DNA of 50,708 nt, from assembly GCA_913045135.1 (NCBI GenBank), contig CAJWQD010000013.1, positions 1-50,708 on the forward strand, given 5' to 3'. Shown here in pieces: positions 28,989 through 39,152 of this stretch; within the stretch, counting starts at the first letter, position 1, and every line of letters begins with the position of its first letter. A program made the position numbers and the translations under genes. The notes beneath the pieces were generated by a model that worked only from the letters and a program-made list of their open reading frames with translations, made no database searches and was not told where the DNA came from. This DNA comes from an uncultured Flammeovirgaceae bacterium (GTDB lineage: Bacteria; Bacteroidota; Bacteroidia; Cytophagales; Cyclobacteriaceae).

Positions 28989-31900
28989 ATGTTTAAACAT
29001 TTCTTTTTTTTTGAGATAAAAAATGCAATAAAGCAGCCGATGATCTATATTTTTCTCGGTCTGTTGGCACTCCTGGTCTTTGGAGCTACAGCAAGTGATA
29101 ATATACAGATTGGTGGTTCCGTGGGAAATGTCCTCCGAAATGCACCCCATGTGATTACAGTATATACTACCGTAATGACTATTTTTGGATTATTGATGGC
29201 TGCTGCATTTTACAATAATGCGGCCTTACGAGATTTTAGCAATGAATTTAACGAAATTTTATTCAGCACTCCACTTAACAAATCAAGTTATTTCTTTGGA
29301 AAATTTTGTGGTGCCCTTCTACTTTCTACAGTTCCTCTAATTGGTGTTTTTCTTGGTTCGGTAATGGGAACCGTTTCAGGACCATTATTTGGGTGGATTG
29401 ATGCTGATCGTTTTGGTAGCTTTTATCTGGAAACCTTCATCAATAACTATTTTCTTTTTATACTGCCTAATATGTTTATCGCCGGATCAATCATATTTGC
29501 ACTGGCTAATATATGGAAAAGTACTGTAATTTCTTTTGTTGGTGCTTTGGTCATCATCATCGCCTATATTATCTCGGGTAATTTAATTTCTGATATTGAC
29601 AATGAAACACTAGGTGCCCTTTCAGACACTTTCGGGATTCGGGCCTATTCCATTTATTCAAAATATTACACACCTATTGAAAAAAATAGCTTGAGCCCTA
29701 GTTTTGAAGGCCTCCTTTTATGGAATCGTTTGATCTGGATATCAGTGGGATGTATTGTATTATTTGCCTCTTATCTGAATTTCTCTTTTCAAGAAAAAAG
29801 TAAGAGGATCAAAAAACAGGAAAAATCAATAAAAAAATCTACTGAGAAATTTATTCCCCCATCCATACAAATTAGCTTTGGACGATCTAGAGATTGGTTA
29901 CAGTTCAAGAGTTTTTTTCTGATTAACTACTTAAGTATTGTTAAAAATGTCACCTTCAAGATTCTTTTCCTTTTCAGCGCCATACTTCTTATTACCGGTC
30001 TTATTGGAGGTTTTGAGTATTACGGCCTTCAATCCTATCCCTTAACCTACAAATTAATTGATGATATTGATGGTAATGCTAGTCTATTTGTCGTCATCAT
30101 CTTGGTCTTCTTTAGTGGTGAACTTATTTGGCGAGACCGAAACAATAAAATTAATGAAGTCATTGATTCGACTCCTCATATCTCTTTAATCAGTCTTTCA
30201 GCCAAAACTTTATCTTTAATAAGCCTTACCGTCCTATTACAATTATTTTTCATTTTTTGTGGAATTATATATCAATTAGTCAATGGCTATTTTAGAATCG
30301 AGCTAGAAGTCTATTTCCTCGATTTTTTTTATGCCAACTTCTTGACTTATGTGATTTGGAGTGGGGTCATGATCACTATTCAAGTATTTGTCAATAATAA
30401 ATATGTAGGCTATTTTATTTCTATTGCGGTGATCTTCGTTTGGAGCATTGTGTTGGAGATCTTTGATGTATCTAGTTTTATGCTTACGATAGCAGCAGGA
30501 CCTTCCACCTTATACTCTGACATGAATGCCTTTGGACCTGGCCTTTATGGCGCTATGATGTTTAATTTATACTGGATCTTATTTTCAATTTTGTGCTTAT
30601 TGATTGCAGGAGCCTTGTGGAACAGAGGACTACATAGTTCCTTAAAAGACCGAATAAGTATTGCAAGAAAACAAGTTCCTCGGAATTATAGACCTGTCAT
30701 TTTTGGAACTGGAGTTGTCTGGATTTTGGTCTCCAGCTTTGTCTTTTATAACACGCAAATATTAAACCCTTACAAAACCAGTGATGAGTATGAGCAGATG
30801 GCTGCTGATTATGAAAAGCAATATAAAAAATATCAAAATGTCCCACTTCCAAAAATTGTTGATGCCAAATATAATATCGACCTATTCCCTTGCAAACGGA
30901 ATGTAGATATAAAGGCCATGTTTAAAATTGTCAACGAAACCCAAGTGAAAATAGATTCTGTTCACTTCAATATTGAAAAGGACTGGTCTCCTATCTTTGA
31001 CCTGCCAGATGCAAAAGTAATATTTGAAGATAAGGAAATGGGCTATCTAATCTTAGGCTTTGATAAACCGATGCTTCCTGGAGATACGATTGAAATGACC
31101 ATAACTAGTCAATATATTACTAAAGGTTTTAAAAATGGCAGAGGTAGTACTGGTATAATAAATAATGGTACCTTTTTAAATAATTTTGAAATGCTTCCTT
31201 CATTGGGTTATGATGAAGGACAGGAACTTTCAGAAAGAAATACACGAAAAAAATATAACTTAAAACCTAAAATTAGAATGCCTAAACTGGAATCTAATTG
31301 TGGCCCCAATTGCATGCGCAACTATATATCTCGAGGCACATCGGATTATATCAATTTTGAAACCACAATATCTACAGTAGGTGATCAGATTGCAATTGCT
31401 CCCGGATCGCTGACCAAATACTGGGAAGAAAAAGGTCGTAATTATTACAAATACAAATTGGACCATCCTTCTCAACATTTTATGTCATTCATATCGGCAA
31501 AATATAAAGTGGCAAAAAGAGAGTGGCAAGGTATAGACATTGAAATTTATTATGACGCAAAACATCATGTGAATGTTGAAATGATGTTAGATGCGGTACA
31601 AAGGTCTTTGAATTACTATACTGATAATTTTGGCCCTTATATGCATAAACAATGTCGCATCATAGAATTTCCAAGATATGCTACTTTTGCGCAAGCCTTT
31701 CCTGGAACCATGCCTTATTCTGAGTCTTTTGGTTTTGTTGTAAACCTCGAGGACGAAAAAGAAAATAATGTTATAGATGCTGTGATTGCTCATGAAATGG
31801 CGCACCAATGGTGGGCACATCAAATCGTAGGTGCAAACATGCAAGGAGCAACGATGTTGAGTGAAAGTTTTGCTGAATATTCAGCATTGATGACTATGAA

Positions 31901-32573
31901 AAGTATTTCCAAAACACCTATGAAAATGCGAGAATTCTTAAAATATGATCATAACAGATATTTAAGAGGTAGAGGTACCGAAATTGAAGCCGAACAACCA
32001 TTATATAAGGTAGAAAATCAAAGCTACATCCATTACGGAAAGGGCGCAGTTATATTGTATGCCTTACAAGACTACATCGGTGAGGAAAAAGTCAATCGGG
32101 CGATGCAAGGATTTTTGGAGGAGTACAAATACCAACCTCCACCATACCCAAACTCGTTAGACTTCATGAAGTATTTGGAGAAAGAAGTTCCTGATTCTTT
32201 ACAATATCTAATAACTGATTGGATTAAAGAAATCACATTATATGATAATCGAGTGAAATCGGCAGCTTATACTCCCTTAGAAAATGGAAAGTTTGAGATT
32301 ATTTTAGAAATCGAGTCTCATAAAATTCGTGCCGATAGTCTCGGTAATGAAACTGAAATAGCCATACATGATTGGATAGATATTGGAGTGTTTACTGATG
32401 AAGATGAGGAACAGTTACTTTATCAAAAAAGAGTGCTGATTGACCAAGAACAAATGAGTTTCACCTTCGAAGTAGATTCATTGCCCATGAGAGCGGCAAT
32501 TGATCCCAGGATGCTGCTTATCGATCGAATTTATAATGATAATATTAAAGATGTCAAAATGAGTGAATTGTAA
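28989..32573 (+). CDS. ABC-2 permease fused to an M1-family aminopeptidase domain
   Basis: A 1194-residue fusion. The N-terminal ~600 residues hold two blocks of about six membrane spans (about 15-260 and 315-590), each like half of an ABC-2 permease. After residue 620 comes a soluble part with an M1 metallopeptidase domain: the zinc motif HEMAH (His935, Glu936, His939) and the third ligand Glu959 in SESFAEYSA. The spacing is 19 residues, where classic M1 enzymes have 18. The peptidase faces the periplasm (inferred). This architecture recurs in Bacteroidota. The zinc site looks complete, so peptidase activity is likely. Confidence 0.9.
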   Translation: MFKHFFFFEIKNAIKQPMIYIFLGLLALLVFGATASDNIQIGGSVGNVLRNAPHVITVYTTVMTIFGLLMAAAFYNNAALRDFSNEFNEILFSTPLNKSSYFFGKFCGALLLSTVPLIGVFLGSVMGTVSGPLFGWIDADRFGSFYLETFINNYFLFILPNMFIAGSIIFALANIWKSTVISFVGALVIIIAYIISGNLISDIDNETLGALSDTFGIRAYSIYSKYYTPIEKNSLSPSFEGLLLWNRLIWISVGCIVLFASYLNFSFQEKSKRIKKQEKSIKKSTEKFIPPSIQISFGRSRDWLQFKSFFLINYLSIVKNVTFKILFLFSAILLITGLIGGFEYYGLQSYPLTYKLIDDIDGNASLFVVIILVFFSGELIWRDRNNKINEVIDSTPHISLISLSAKTLSLISLTVLLQLFFIFCGIIYQLVNGYFRIELEVYFLDFFYANFLTYVIWSGVMITIQVFVNNKYVGYFISIAVIFVWSIVLEIFDVSSFMLTIAAGPSTLYSDMNAFGPGLYGAMMFNLYWILFSILCLLIAGALWNRGLHSSLKDRISIARKQVPRNYRPVIFGTGVVWILVSSFVFYNTQILNPYKTSDEYEQMAADYEKQYKKYQNVPLPKIVDAKYNIDLFPCKRNVDIKAMFKIVNETQVKIDSVHFNIEKDWSPIFDLPDAKVIFEDKEMGYLILGFDKPMLPGDTIEMTITSQYITKGFKNGRGSTGIINNGTFLNNFEMLPSLGYDEGQELSERNTRKKYNLKPKIRMPKLESNCGPNCMRNYISRGTSDYINFETTISTVGDQIAIAPGSLTKYWEEKGRNYYKYKLDHPSQHFMSFISAKYKVAKREWQGIDIEIYYDAKHHVNVEMMLDAVQRSLNYYTDNFGPYMHKQCRIIEFPRYATFAQAFPGTMPYSESFGFVVNLEDEKENNVIDAVIAHEMAHQWWAHQIVGANMQGATMLSESFAEYSALMTMKSISKTPMKMREFLKYDHNRYLRGRGTEIEAEQPLYKVENQSYIHYGKGAVILYALQDYIGEEKVNRAMQGFLEEYKYQPPPYPNSLDFMKYLEKEVPDSLQYLITDWIKEITLYDNRVKSAAYTPLENGKFEIILEIESHKIRADSLGNETEIAIHDWIDIGVFTDEDEEQLLYQKRVLIDQEQMSFTFEVDSLPMRAAIDPRMLLIDRIYNDNIKDVKMSEL

Positions 32574-32812
32574 ACCTTCTTTATTAAAAATTTTGATTTT
32601 AATATGAGATATATTTTGTGGTCAATTTAGCTGTTTAACCATCATTTAACCTTCCCGAAACGGAAGAAATTTATTAACGAAAATAGTTAACAAATCGAAA
32701 CAAGATTAATTTAAAAAAATAGACCTTTTCTAATTTACTTTCTCTTCTTTTTGAATAATAAAGTAGTTATTGCCCTTTTTAATAAAAGTTATTTTAAAAT
32801 TATTGAATAAAT

Positions 32813-33784
32813 TTGATCTTCAAAATTAATAAAAAACATAGTCCTATCATAGTATTACTTGCGCTCCTAATCGCTTGCACTACGCATAATACTAACCAAT
32901 ACGAGTATCTTGAAAAGGATGCCAGTTTTAGATCTGAAATATTGAAAAGAGAAGGGGGTCATTTTATAAAACTGAGTGATGGATTTACCTATTACAAAGA
33001 AGAAAATACAAATTCTGAAAAAGACGTCATCATACTCATACATGGTTTTTCTGTTCCCTCTTACATCTGGAATCCAACTTATCAAAAACTAAAAAATAAA
33101 GGATTCCGCGTCATCGCCCTAGATCTATATGGAAGAGGTTTTTCGGATAATCTAGATACCGATTATACTGATCGCTTAATGGCCAATCAAGTTTTAGAAC
33201 TCCTCAATCATTTAAACATTAATCAAGTACATTTAGTTGGTTTATCTAATGGCGGCCGGATCATTTCCCAAGCTGCAGTTCTTCAACCTCAGCTTATTCA
33301 ATCATTAATCTACGTTTCTTCCAATAGCTTTGAAGATATTGAATTAACCAAAGATATTTCGGTTTCAGCTGATGAAATAAATGAATTCATTTCTCACTAT
33401 CCTGAAATTGCCTCAGGACAGTTAGATGACTTCTTTGACCCTACCAAATTCCCAAATTGGTCTGAAAAATATTCCACTTTACAGCAATTTAAAGGATTTG
33501 CGCAAGCTTTGATTTCTACTCGAAAAAATCACAAAACTATGGACGCAATTCATCAAAAAATTAATGATCTCAATCTTCCGGTCTATACTATATGGGGTAT
33601 TGCCGATCAAGTGGTAGTCTATGCTAATTTCAAAGATAAACTTCAAAAATTACTCCCAAACAGAAAAGAGTTTTTTATTGAGAAATCAGCCCATTTACCA
33701 CAAATGGAAAATAAAACCGCTTTTGAAAATCTTCTCATTGATGGCATCTTAATACAGGATTCGATCAAGGATAATACGAAATAA
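32813..33784 (+). CDS. Alpha/beta-hydrolase lipoprotein
   Basis: A 323-residue hydrolase with a lipoprotein signal (IVLLALLIAC, Cys22). The start is TTG at 32813, since no ATG exists before the signal sequence. Fold motifs: ILIHGFSVPSYIW (oxyanion region), LDLYGRGFSDN, nucleophile elbow GLSNGG, acid WGIADQVVV, and His in SAHLPQME. It is an esterase/epoxide-hydrolase-like enzyme acting outside the cytoplasm; the substrate is unknown. It precedes another lipoprotein hydrolase on the same strand. Confidence 0.85.
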   Translation: MIFKINKKHSPIIVLLALLIACTTHNTNQYEYLEKDASFRSEILKREGGHFIKLSDGFTYYKEENTNSEKDVIILIHGFSVPSYIWNPTYQKLKNKGFRVIALDLYGRGFSDNLDTDYTDRLMANQVLELLNHLNINQVHLVGLSNGGRIISQAAVLQPQLIQSLIYVSSNSFEDIELTKDISVSADEINEFISHYPEIASGQLDDFFDPTKFPNWSEKYSTLQQFKGFAQALISTRKNHKTMDAIHQKINDLNLPVYTIWGIADQVVVYANFKDKLQKLLPNRKEFFIEKSAHLPQMENKTAFENLLIDGILIQDSIKDNTK

Positions 33785-33893
33785 TGGCCTCTTAATCTTA
33801 CCGAAATTTCCCATTAGTATCCTATGACCCATTCTATGTTGTTTAAGTAACCCAGCTTCAGTAAATTATCAGATTAAATTATCTTTAGACGAT

Positions 33894-36302
33894 ATGAAAA
33901 CATTATATCCCTATTTTTTACTAATTTTTGGCTGCTTATTACTGTCCTGCACAGCTGTTTATAAAAAAAAAGAAAAAATAAAAATTATTGGACTTAAGGC
34001 CCCCGTTGAAATCCTACGAGACCAATGGGGGATTAATCATATATATGCGGAAAATCAAGAAGACTTATTTTTTGCACAAGGCTATGCCGCTGCTAAAGAC
34101 CGACTATTTCAGTTCGAGATTTGGAGAAGACAAGCTACTGGTACCGTAGCTGAGATACTTGGATCAAGAGAAGTAAAGAGAGACATTGGAGCGCGTTTGT
34201 TTAAATATAGAGGTGATATGCATGAGGAGATGAATTATTATCATGAAGATGGGGTAGCGATCATCCAAGCTTATACGCTTGGCGTAAATGCTTACATAAA
34301 TGAAATTTTAAAACAGCCTGAAGAACTACCAATAGAATTTAAATTACTGGGTCTAGTCCCCAAAAAATGGACTCCTGAGGTAGTTATATCTCGACATCAA
34401 GGTTTGCTGGGAAATATAAATCAAGAATTAAATATAGGTCGCGCCGTTGCTAAAATAGGACCCAAAGCGGTTAAAAAACTCATGTGGTTTCATCCTAGAA
34501 AACCCAATATTGACCTAGATACTAGTATTACTAACGAGGTACTAGCCTTAGATATTTTGGAACTCTATGATGCTTTTCGAAAAGAAATTGAATTTAAGGC
34601 AGAGGATTTACTTCCAGAATACGCAAGCAAAGTAAGTTTATTGGAAGCTCCAAAAACCGAAATTATTCCCAATGATTCACATGCCATTGGCAGTAATAAC
34701 TGGGTAATCAGTGGATGTAAAACGAAAGATGGGAATACATATATGGCCAACGATCCTCACAGAAAAATTTCAGTCCCCTCTCTACGATATATGGTCCACT
34801 TAAGTGCTCCAGGCTGGGAAGTAATAGGAGGTGGAGAACCTGAAATACCTGGTATTTCTATTGGCCACAATACTTTTGGGACTTGGGGATTAACCGTATA
34901 CAGCACTGATGGTGAAGATTTGTACATCTATGACATTAATCCGGAAAATTATCAACAATACCTCTATAATAATGAATGGATTGATATGCATTCAATTACT
35001 GAAACTATCAAAGTAAAAAATCAAGCTGATGTAGAAGTTCAGCTAAATTATAGCCTCCATGGGCCAATAACCTTAATCGATACCATGAATTTAAAAGCTT
35101 ACGCCGTCAAATGTGCTTGGTTAGAACCCGGAGGAGCTCCTTATTTAGCCAGTTTAAGAATGGATCAAGCCCAAAGTTGGGAAGAATTTAGAGAAGCATG
35201 TAATTACAGTCATATCCCAGGGGAAAATATGATTTGGGCTGACAAAGAGGGAAATATTGGATGGCAAGCAGTAGGTATTGCACCTATCAGGAATAATTTC
35301 AGTGGATTGGTACCCGTACCTGGAAATGGAACCTATGAATGGGAGGGTTATTTACCCATCATCGAAAAGCCCAATACCCTTAACCCTAAAAAAGGGTTTA
35401 TTGCTACCGCCAATCAAAATGTAACGCCAGAAAGTTATACTCACTGGAATGCTATTGGATATACCTGGTCAGACCCTTTTCGAGGTAATCGTATCAATGA
35501 AATTCTTTCTCCTAATGATTCATTGACTCTCGAGGATCTCAAAGCCATTCAGGTTGATTATCTGTCCCTTCCTGCTAGAGCCCTAACTCCCATGCTATTA
35601 AAAATTGCCATGCAGGACCGCAATGATGAAGCAAAATCTACACTAGAAAATTGGGATTATCAACTGGATTCCAACTCTACAGCGGCAGCAATTTACGCAG
35701 CGTTTGAAAGGGCACTTGAGGAACTCGCACATGAAAAATTAGTCCCTAAAGAAGTACAGCCTTTTATTCAAAGAATCAATTTAATCAAAATTATTGATTG
35801 GCTCAACGATCCAAACTCGGAGACCTTTGGCTCTGATCCCGAAACAGCCCGTACAACATTACTTACTCAAGCATTCCAGCAAGGGGTTAACAGTCTTGCT
35901 CAACAATTGGGTCCAGACATGACTCGGTGGCAATATGGTCAGGCCAAATTAAAACATACATTCCTTGAGCATTCCTTGAGTAAATTGGTAGATAAGAAAA
36001 CTCAGAAACTGCTTAATTTAGGTCCGCTCCCAAGGGGCGGAAATGCCTATACACCTGGCTCCACAGGCTCAGATTATCGACAAAGAAGTGGTGCCTCATT
36101 TAGGATGATTGTAAATACAGGAGATTGGGATGCAACTATCGCCACAAACGCCCCAGGACAATCTGGAGATCCCGCAAGTCCCTTCTATAAAAATCTTTTT
36201 GAACCTTGGGCCAATGATCATTATTTTCCAGTTTATTTTAGCAGATCAAAAATAGAAAATGTGACCGTTCTCACTAACTTACTATTACCTGACACAAAAT
36301 AA
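33894..36302 (+). CDS. Penicillin-acylase family (Ntn-hydrolase) lipoprotein
   Basis: An 802-residue protein with lipobox LLLSC (Cys19). The family pattern is clear: VEILRDQWGINHIYAENQEDLFFAQGY, LFQFEIWRRQATGTVAEILG, and then the spacer and autocatalytic Ser267 in AIGSNNWVISG, which becomes the N-terminal nucleophile of the beta chain after self-cleavage. NATG-like features of the C-terminal half include GGNAYTPGSTGSDYRQRSGASFRMI. Members hydrolyse amides such as acyl-homoserine lactones or beta-lactams; the real substrate is open. Confidence 0.9.
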   Translation: MKTLYPYFLLIFGCLLLSCTAVYKKKEKIKIIGLKAPVEILRDQWGINHIYAENQEDLFFAQGYAAAKDRLFQFEIWRRQATGTVAEILGSREVKRDIGARLFKYRGDMHEEMNYYHEDGVAIIQAYTLGVNAYINEILKQPEELPIEFKLLGLVPKKWTPEVVISRHQGLLGNINQELNIGRAVAKIGPKAVKKLMWFHPRKPNIDLDTSITNEVLALDILELYDAFRKEIEFKAEDLLPEYASKVSLLEAPKTEIIPNDSHAIGSNNWVISGCKTKDGNTYMANDPHRKISVPSLRYMVHLSAPGWEVIGGGEPEIPGISIGHNTFGTWGLTVYSTDGEDLYIYDINPENYQQYLYNNEWIDMHSITETIKVKNQADVEVQLNYSLHGPITLIDTMNLKAYAVKCAWLEPGGAPYLASLRMDQAQSWEEFREACNYSHIPGENMIWADKEGNIGWQAVGIAPIRNNFSGLVPVPGNGTYEWEGYLPIIEKPNTLNPKKGFIATANQNVTPESYTHWNAIGYTWSDPFRGNRINEILSPNDSLTLEDLKAIQVDYLSLPARALTPMLLKIAMQDRNDEAKSTLENWDYQLDSNSTAAAIYAAFERALEELAHEKLVPKEVQPFIQRINLIKIIDWLNDPNSETFGSDPETARTTLLTQAFQQGVNSLAQQLGPDMTRWQYGQAKLKHTFLEHSLSKLVDKKTQKLLNLGPLPRGGNAYTPGSTGSDYRQRSGASFRMIVNTGDWDATIATNAPGQSGDPASPFYKNLFEPWANDHYFPVYFSRSKIENVTVLTNLLLPDTK

Positions 36303-36322
36303 CACTTTAAAGTTCCAGTGTT
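36301..36322 (-). terminator. Hairpin between convergent genes
   Basis: AACACT (36301-36306) and AGTGTT (36317-36322) form a six-pair stem with a 10-base loop between the ends of the penicillin acylase gene and the Rieske gene. Read on the reverse strand it is followed by ATTTTG. The T-run is short, so efficiency is uncertain. Confidence 0.4.
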
Positions 36323-36761
36323 AAGAAAAAATACGAAGCCTATTCCCTGATAAGGAGGTCTTATAAACCATAATTCCTTTGGATCCATTGCTGTTCAATC
36401 CATTCCCCTCTAAATCAAAAATAGCCCCATGCTTGGTACAATAAAAATCACTATTCATTGATCTAAAAGTGACATTTTCTGCTCCTTGGTGACTACAAAT
36501 TTGGGTAACGGCCACAAAATTCCTTTCTGAAACAAGAGCAATGACTACCTTATTACTACTTACATAACCCCCTACTGTATTCAGAGCGTCATTCGACGAT
36601 TCGTCCAAATTCAAAATAAAATCTACCTCTCCAACTTTATAATCACTACCCTCATCGCAGCTTGTAAGGCTTCCTAAACAGTAAGTAGCCATAATCGCTC
36701 CAGTACCTAAACCTAATTTAGTTAAAAACTGCTTCCTATTGATAATCTCTCGTTTAATCAT
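36321..36761 (-). CDS. Rieske [2Fe-2S] protein, exported
   Basis: A 146-residue protein with one Rieske domain: cluster ligands Cys89 and His91 (ICSHQGA) and Cys108 and His111 (YCTKHGAIF). The N-terminus (NRKQFLTKLGLGTGAIMATYCLG) resembles a Tat signal with RK instead of RR and also shows a lipobox-like LTSC at residue 35, so it may be a lipid-anchored periplasmic redox protein. The genes upstream on the same strand (YceI, DUF5777) suggest a shared electron-transfer or oxidative role (inference). Confidence 0.85.
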   Translation of the reverse strand: MIKREIINRKQFLTKLGLGTGAIMATYCLGSLTSCDEGSDYKVGEVDFILNLDESSNDALNTVGGYVSSNKVVIALVSERNFVAVTQICSHQGAENVTFRSMNSDFYCTKHGAIFDLEGNGLNSNGSKGIMVYKTSLSGNRLRIFS

Positions 36762-36784
36762 AATAGCAACCTAATGATGATTAA

Positions 36785-37342
36785 TCAAAGTTTAAGTTCG
36801 GCTAGGTGGATTTCAATATCTACAGCTATAATTTCAGCAATCTTTTGAAATAATAAGGAAGGAATTTTAATATCATGATCCTCCAAAGCCACATTAAATT
36901 TACCATGCACCTTAATCCCTTTTTTCTCATCTGATATATCCACCACAATGGTTCGCTCTTGTGCAATGCCATGAATTATCAGTTCGCCCTGTGCCTCAAA
37001 GGTTGTATTTGCTATATTTCCCATTTCAAATGTGCGATTTAATTTCCCTTTAAACGTTGCTGTTGGGAATTTATCCGATTCTAAATAATTTTCATTGAAA
37101 TGCTCTTGCATCAATTGATTAGGAAATTCGAAAGAGGTAATGGGTATTCTTAGCACAAAAGCTCCATCTATCAAATTTAAAATAGCCTGACTAGCTGTAT
37201 TCACTGCTGTAATATCTTCTAGCAATCCATCAGAAAAAAAACTAATATTAGAAGTTTTGATACTCATTTTCTGCGCTTCAAGGCTAAAATTAAAAAGTGT
37301 AAAAATCATTATCAGCAAAAGGGAGTTGACAACTTTATTCAT
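36785..37342 (-). CDS. YceI-family periplasmic protein
   Basis: A 185-residue protein with a signal peptide (to about residue 23, SLEAQ). The YceI lipocalin-like pattern is visible: ISFFSDGLLEDITAVN, GAFVLRIPITSFEFP, LMQEHFNENYLESDKFPTATFKG, and GELIIHGIAQERTIVV. Family members bind isoprenoid ligands and are linked to quinone or redox stress. It is one gene before the Rieske gene (23-base gap) and seven bases after the DUF5777 gene. Confidence 0.85.
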   Translation of the reverse strand: MNKVVNSLLLIMIFTLFNFSLEAQKMSIKTSNISFFSDGLLEDITAVNTASQAILNLIDGAFVLRIPITSFEFPNQLMQEHFNENYLESDKFPTATFKGKLNRTFEMGNIANTTFEAQGELIIHGIAQERTIVVDISDEKKGIKVHGKFNVALEDHDIKIPSLLFQKIAEIIAVDIEIHLAELKL

Positions 37343-37349
37343 ATTTAGT

Positions 37350-38246
37350 TTAGTTTTTTAATACAAATTCCCGAGTAATATTAAATCCAAAATGAATGCC
37401 CCCTTCTGACCACCGATCATTGGTTTGAGTTAAAAATCCCATTTCAACCATTGGTAACGAATTGGTAAATTGCAGCTGAAAAACATGGCCTCCGGTCTCA
37501 ATATCAATTCCTACTGAAAGACTATTATAATAATCATTTAAATTAGCTGCATCATCATTTAACTGGAATCGATAACCATACTCAGCATTTATTGATACTC
37601 TTTTCGAGACTTTCAGCCTACCACCTGCTGCTAAAATCGGAATATCTGACTGATCAGAGGGTGAACTTACCAGGTTGTAGTGAACCCAACTTGGCACTAC
37701 CTCCAGAGATAAACTACGAGTAAATTTTCTCGCCAATACAATCTGATGAACATAATTAAGTCTTGACCGAAAGAAATTATCTCTGTTTGGATCAACGAAA
37801 CGAGAAGAATTTACTGCAATGGAACTAATACCAACAATGCTGATTGGAAAACTCTCTTTTTTTTGCCGGACAATTGAGTATTTAACAAATCCATCATATA
37901 TTTTCTTGTAAGAATTCCTACCAACACCGACAGCTATTTTGTCACTTAATCCATAGTCCAATCCTATCCTTATGGTGCTTTCATCCAATCCCCAGAGCTC
38001 ATATGCACCTCCATCTAAACGTCCAAATCTATGTGAAATTCGAAGTTCGAGATTACCTGCTGCCACATACTCATTAGTATGCAGATTGATAATTTTCCCA
38101 GACTTGAATGTAGCAATTACTGCTTGCGGAGTAAGTGGAGCTAACTCATCCAATAACGCATCCAAATCTTCCTGAGACCATCCTAGATTGAATGACACAC
38201 ACCCTAGAAAAAAAACAAATGTTCTAAGCATTGTTCTACACATCAT
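37350..38246 (-). CDS. DUF5777 beta-barrel outer-membrane protein
   Basis: A 298-residue protein with a signal peptide ending near SFNLGWSQ and alternating hydrophobic strands. Family-type segments: VIATFKSGKIINLHTNEYVAAGNLELRISHRFG, GGAYELWGLDESTIRIGLDYG, VGVGRNSYKKIYDGFVKY, and the C-terminal GGIHFGFNITREFVL. It is predicted to be a small outer-membrane barrel. The role is unknown; adjacency to YceI and Rieske genes recurs in Bacteroidota (from memory, not searched). Confidence 0.85.
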   Translation of the reverse strand: MMCRTMLRTFVFFLGCVSFNLGWSQEDLDALLDELAPLTPQAVIATFKSGKIINLHTNEYVAAGNLELRISHRFGRLDGGAYELWGLDESTIRIGLDYGLSDKIAVGVGRNSYKKIYDGFVKYSIVRQKKESFPISIVGISSIAVNSSRFVDPNRDNFFRSRLNYVHQIVLARKFTRSLSLEVVPSWVHYNLVSSPSDQSDIPILAAGGRLKVSKRVSINAEYGYRFQLNDDAANLNDYYNSLSVGIDIETGGHVFQLQFTNSLPMVEMGFLTQTNDRWSEGGIHFGFNITREFVLKN

Positions 38247-38297
38247 TTTCTATCAAAATTAAATAGTTGCCATATAGTACATCTCTATTATTGTAAC

Positions 38298-38795
38298 CTA
38301 TGATGGTGAAGTTCTTTGGTAACTGAAGCCGCCCAATTTATTGTTAGACCATGATATTATTTTAACTGATAAATAAATATTATCGGCAATCAGGTGAACA
38401 ACGAAAGTTTTTCCTACTGCATTCTTCGGTTTCACGGTTGCTTCACGAAACGTTGTATACTTTAAAGAAGCATAATCATTTATAACTCCTTCGGCCCACT
38501 CCGTACCGAGTGGGCTAGTATCTTTGTCAGGATTACTCTCCACAACAGCATTATAAATTTGACCTCCTGATAGGTTACGGGTTATCCATACATTGTCCGT
38601 GATCCTATCTTGATACTCTACTAAAGACTCATCTGTATCATCTATTTTCGTAAAGGTGATTAAATTACCAGTCCAAACTTGTTCTTCTAATTTTCCATAT
38701 AAATCTTCTTCATTTTCATAATAACATGATGATACCAAAAGAAACATTAAGGGTAAGTAAATGTGATTTAAGATAGAATTAATGTTAGCAATCAT
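38298..38795 (-). CDS. Conserved lipoprotein, function unknown
   Basis: A 165-residue protein with a lipoprotein signal and lipobox FLLVSSC (Cys24). The mature part carries a recognisable Bacteroidota domain without a set function: TDNVWITRNLSGGQIYNAV, SPLGTEWAEG, PKNAVGKTFVVHL, and the end SWSNNKLGGFSYQRTS. It is upstream of DUF5777 with a 51-base gap, so it is probably the first gene of that group. Confidence 0.7.
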   Translation of the reverse strand: MIANINSILNHIYLPLMFLLVSSCYYENEEDLYGKLEEQVWTGNLITFTKIDDTDESLVEYQDRITDNVWITRNLSGGQIYNAVVESNPDKDTSPLGTEWAEGVINDYASLKYTTFREATVKPKNAVGKTFVVHLIADNIYLSVKIISWSNNKLGGFSYQRTSPS

Positions 38796-39152
38796 ATATG
38801 TAAGCTAAATATTTGTGTTATGAAACTTATTAGGTTACACATTCCATAACAGTTTCCTAATCAAAAAAAGTTCTACCTCCTCTAAATTATTTAATCGTGA
38901 ATATAGACTTTTTATGAGATCCCCTCCAAAGTTTTCAGATATTTTGAAAAGGTATCGTTACCCAATCCACAAATACGTAAGCTTTGATTTTTTTATTTAA
39001 AATTATAATTTCTTCAATTCTTGTTCAATTAATGTAAGGATATATAATAAGGCTCATAGGTTACTGAATAAACAATATTTTAATGAATTTAGCCACATTA
39101 AGAATATGATTTATGAAATACTGGATATTAATTTATTTAGAAATTTCTGTCT
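38796..39152. other. Intergenic region with no gene recognised
   Basis: 357 AT-rich bases between the lipoprotein gene and the DUF3089 gene. Only a 28-codon ATG frame (from 38914) was seen, with no known similarity. No promoter of full consensus was found. Confidence 0.4.
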
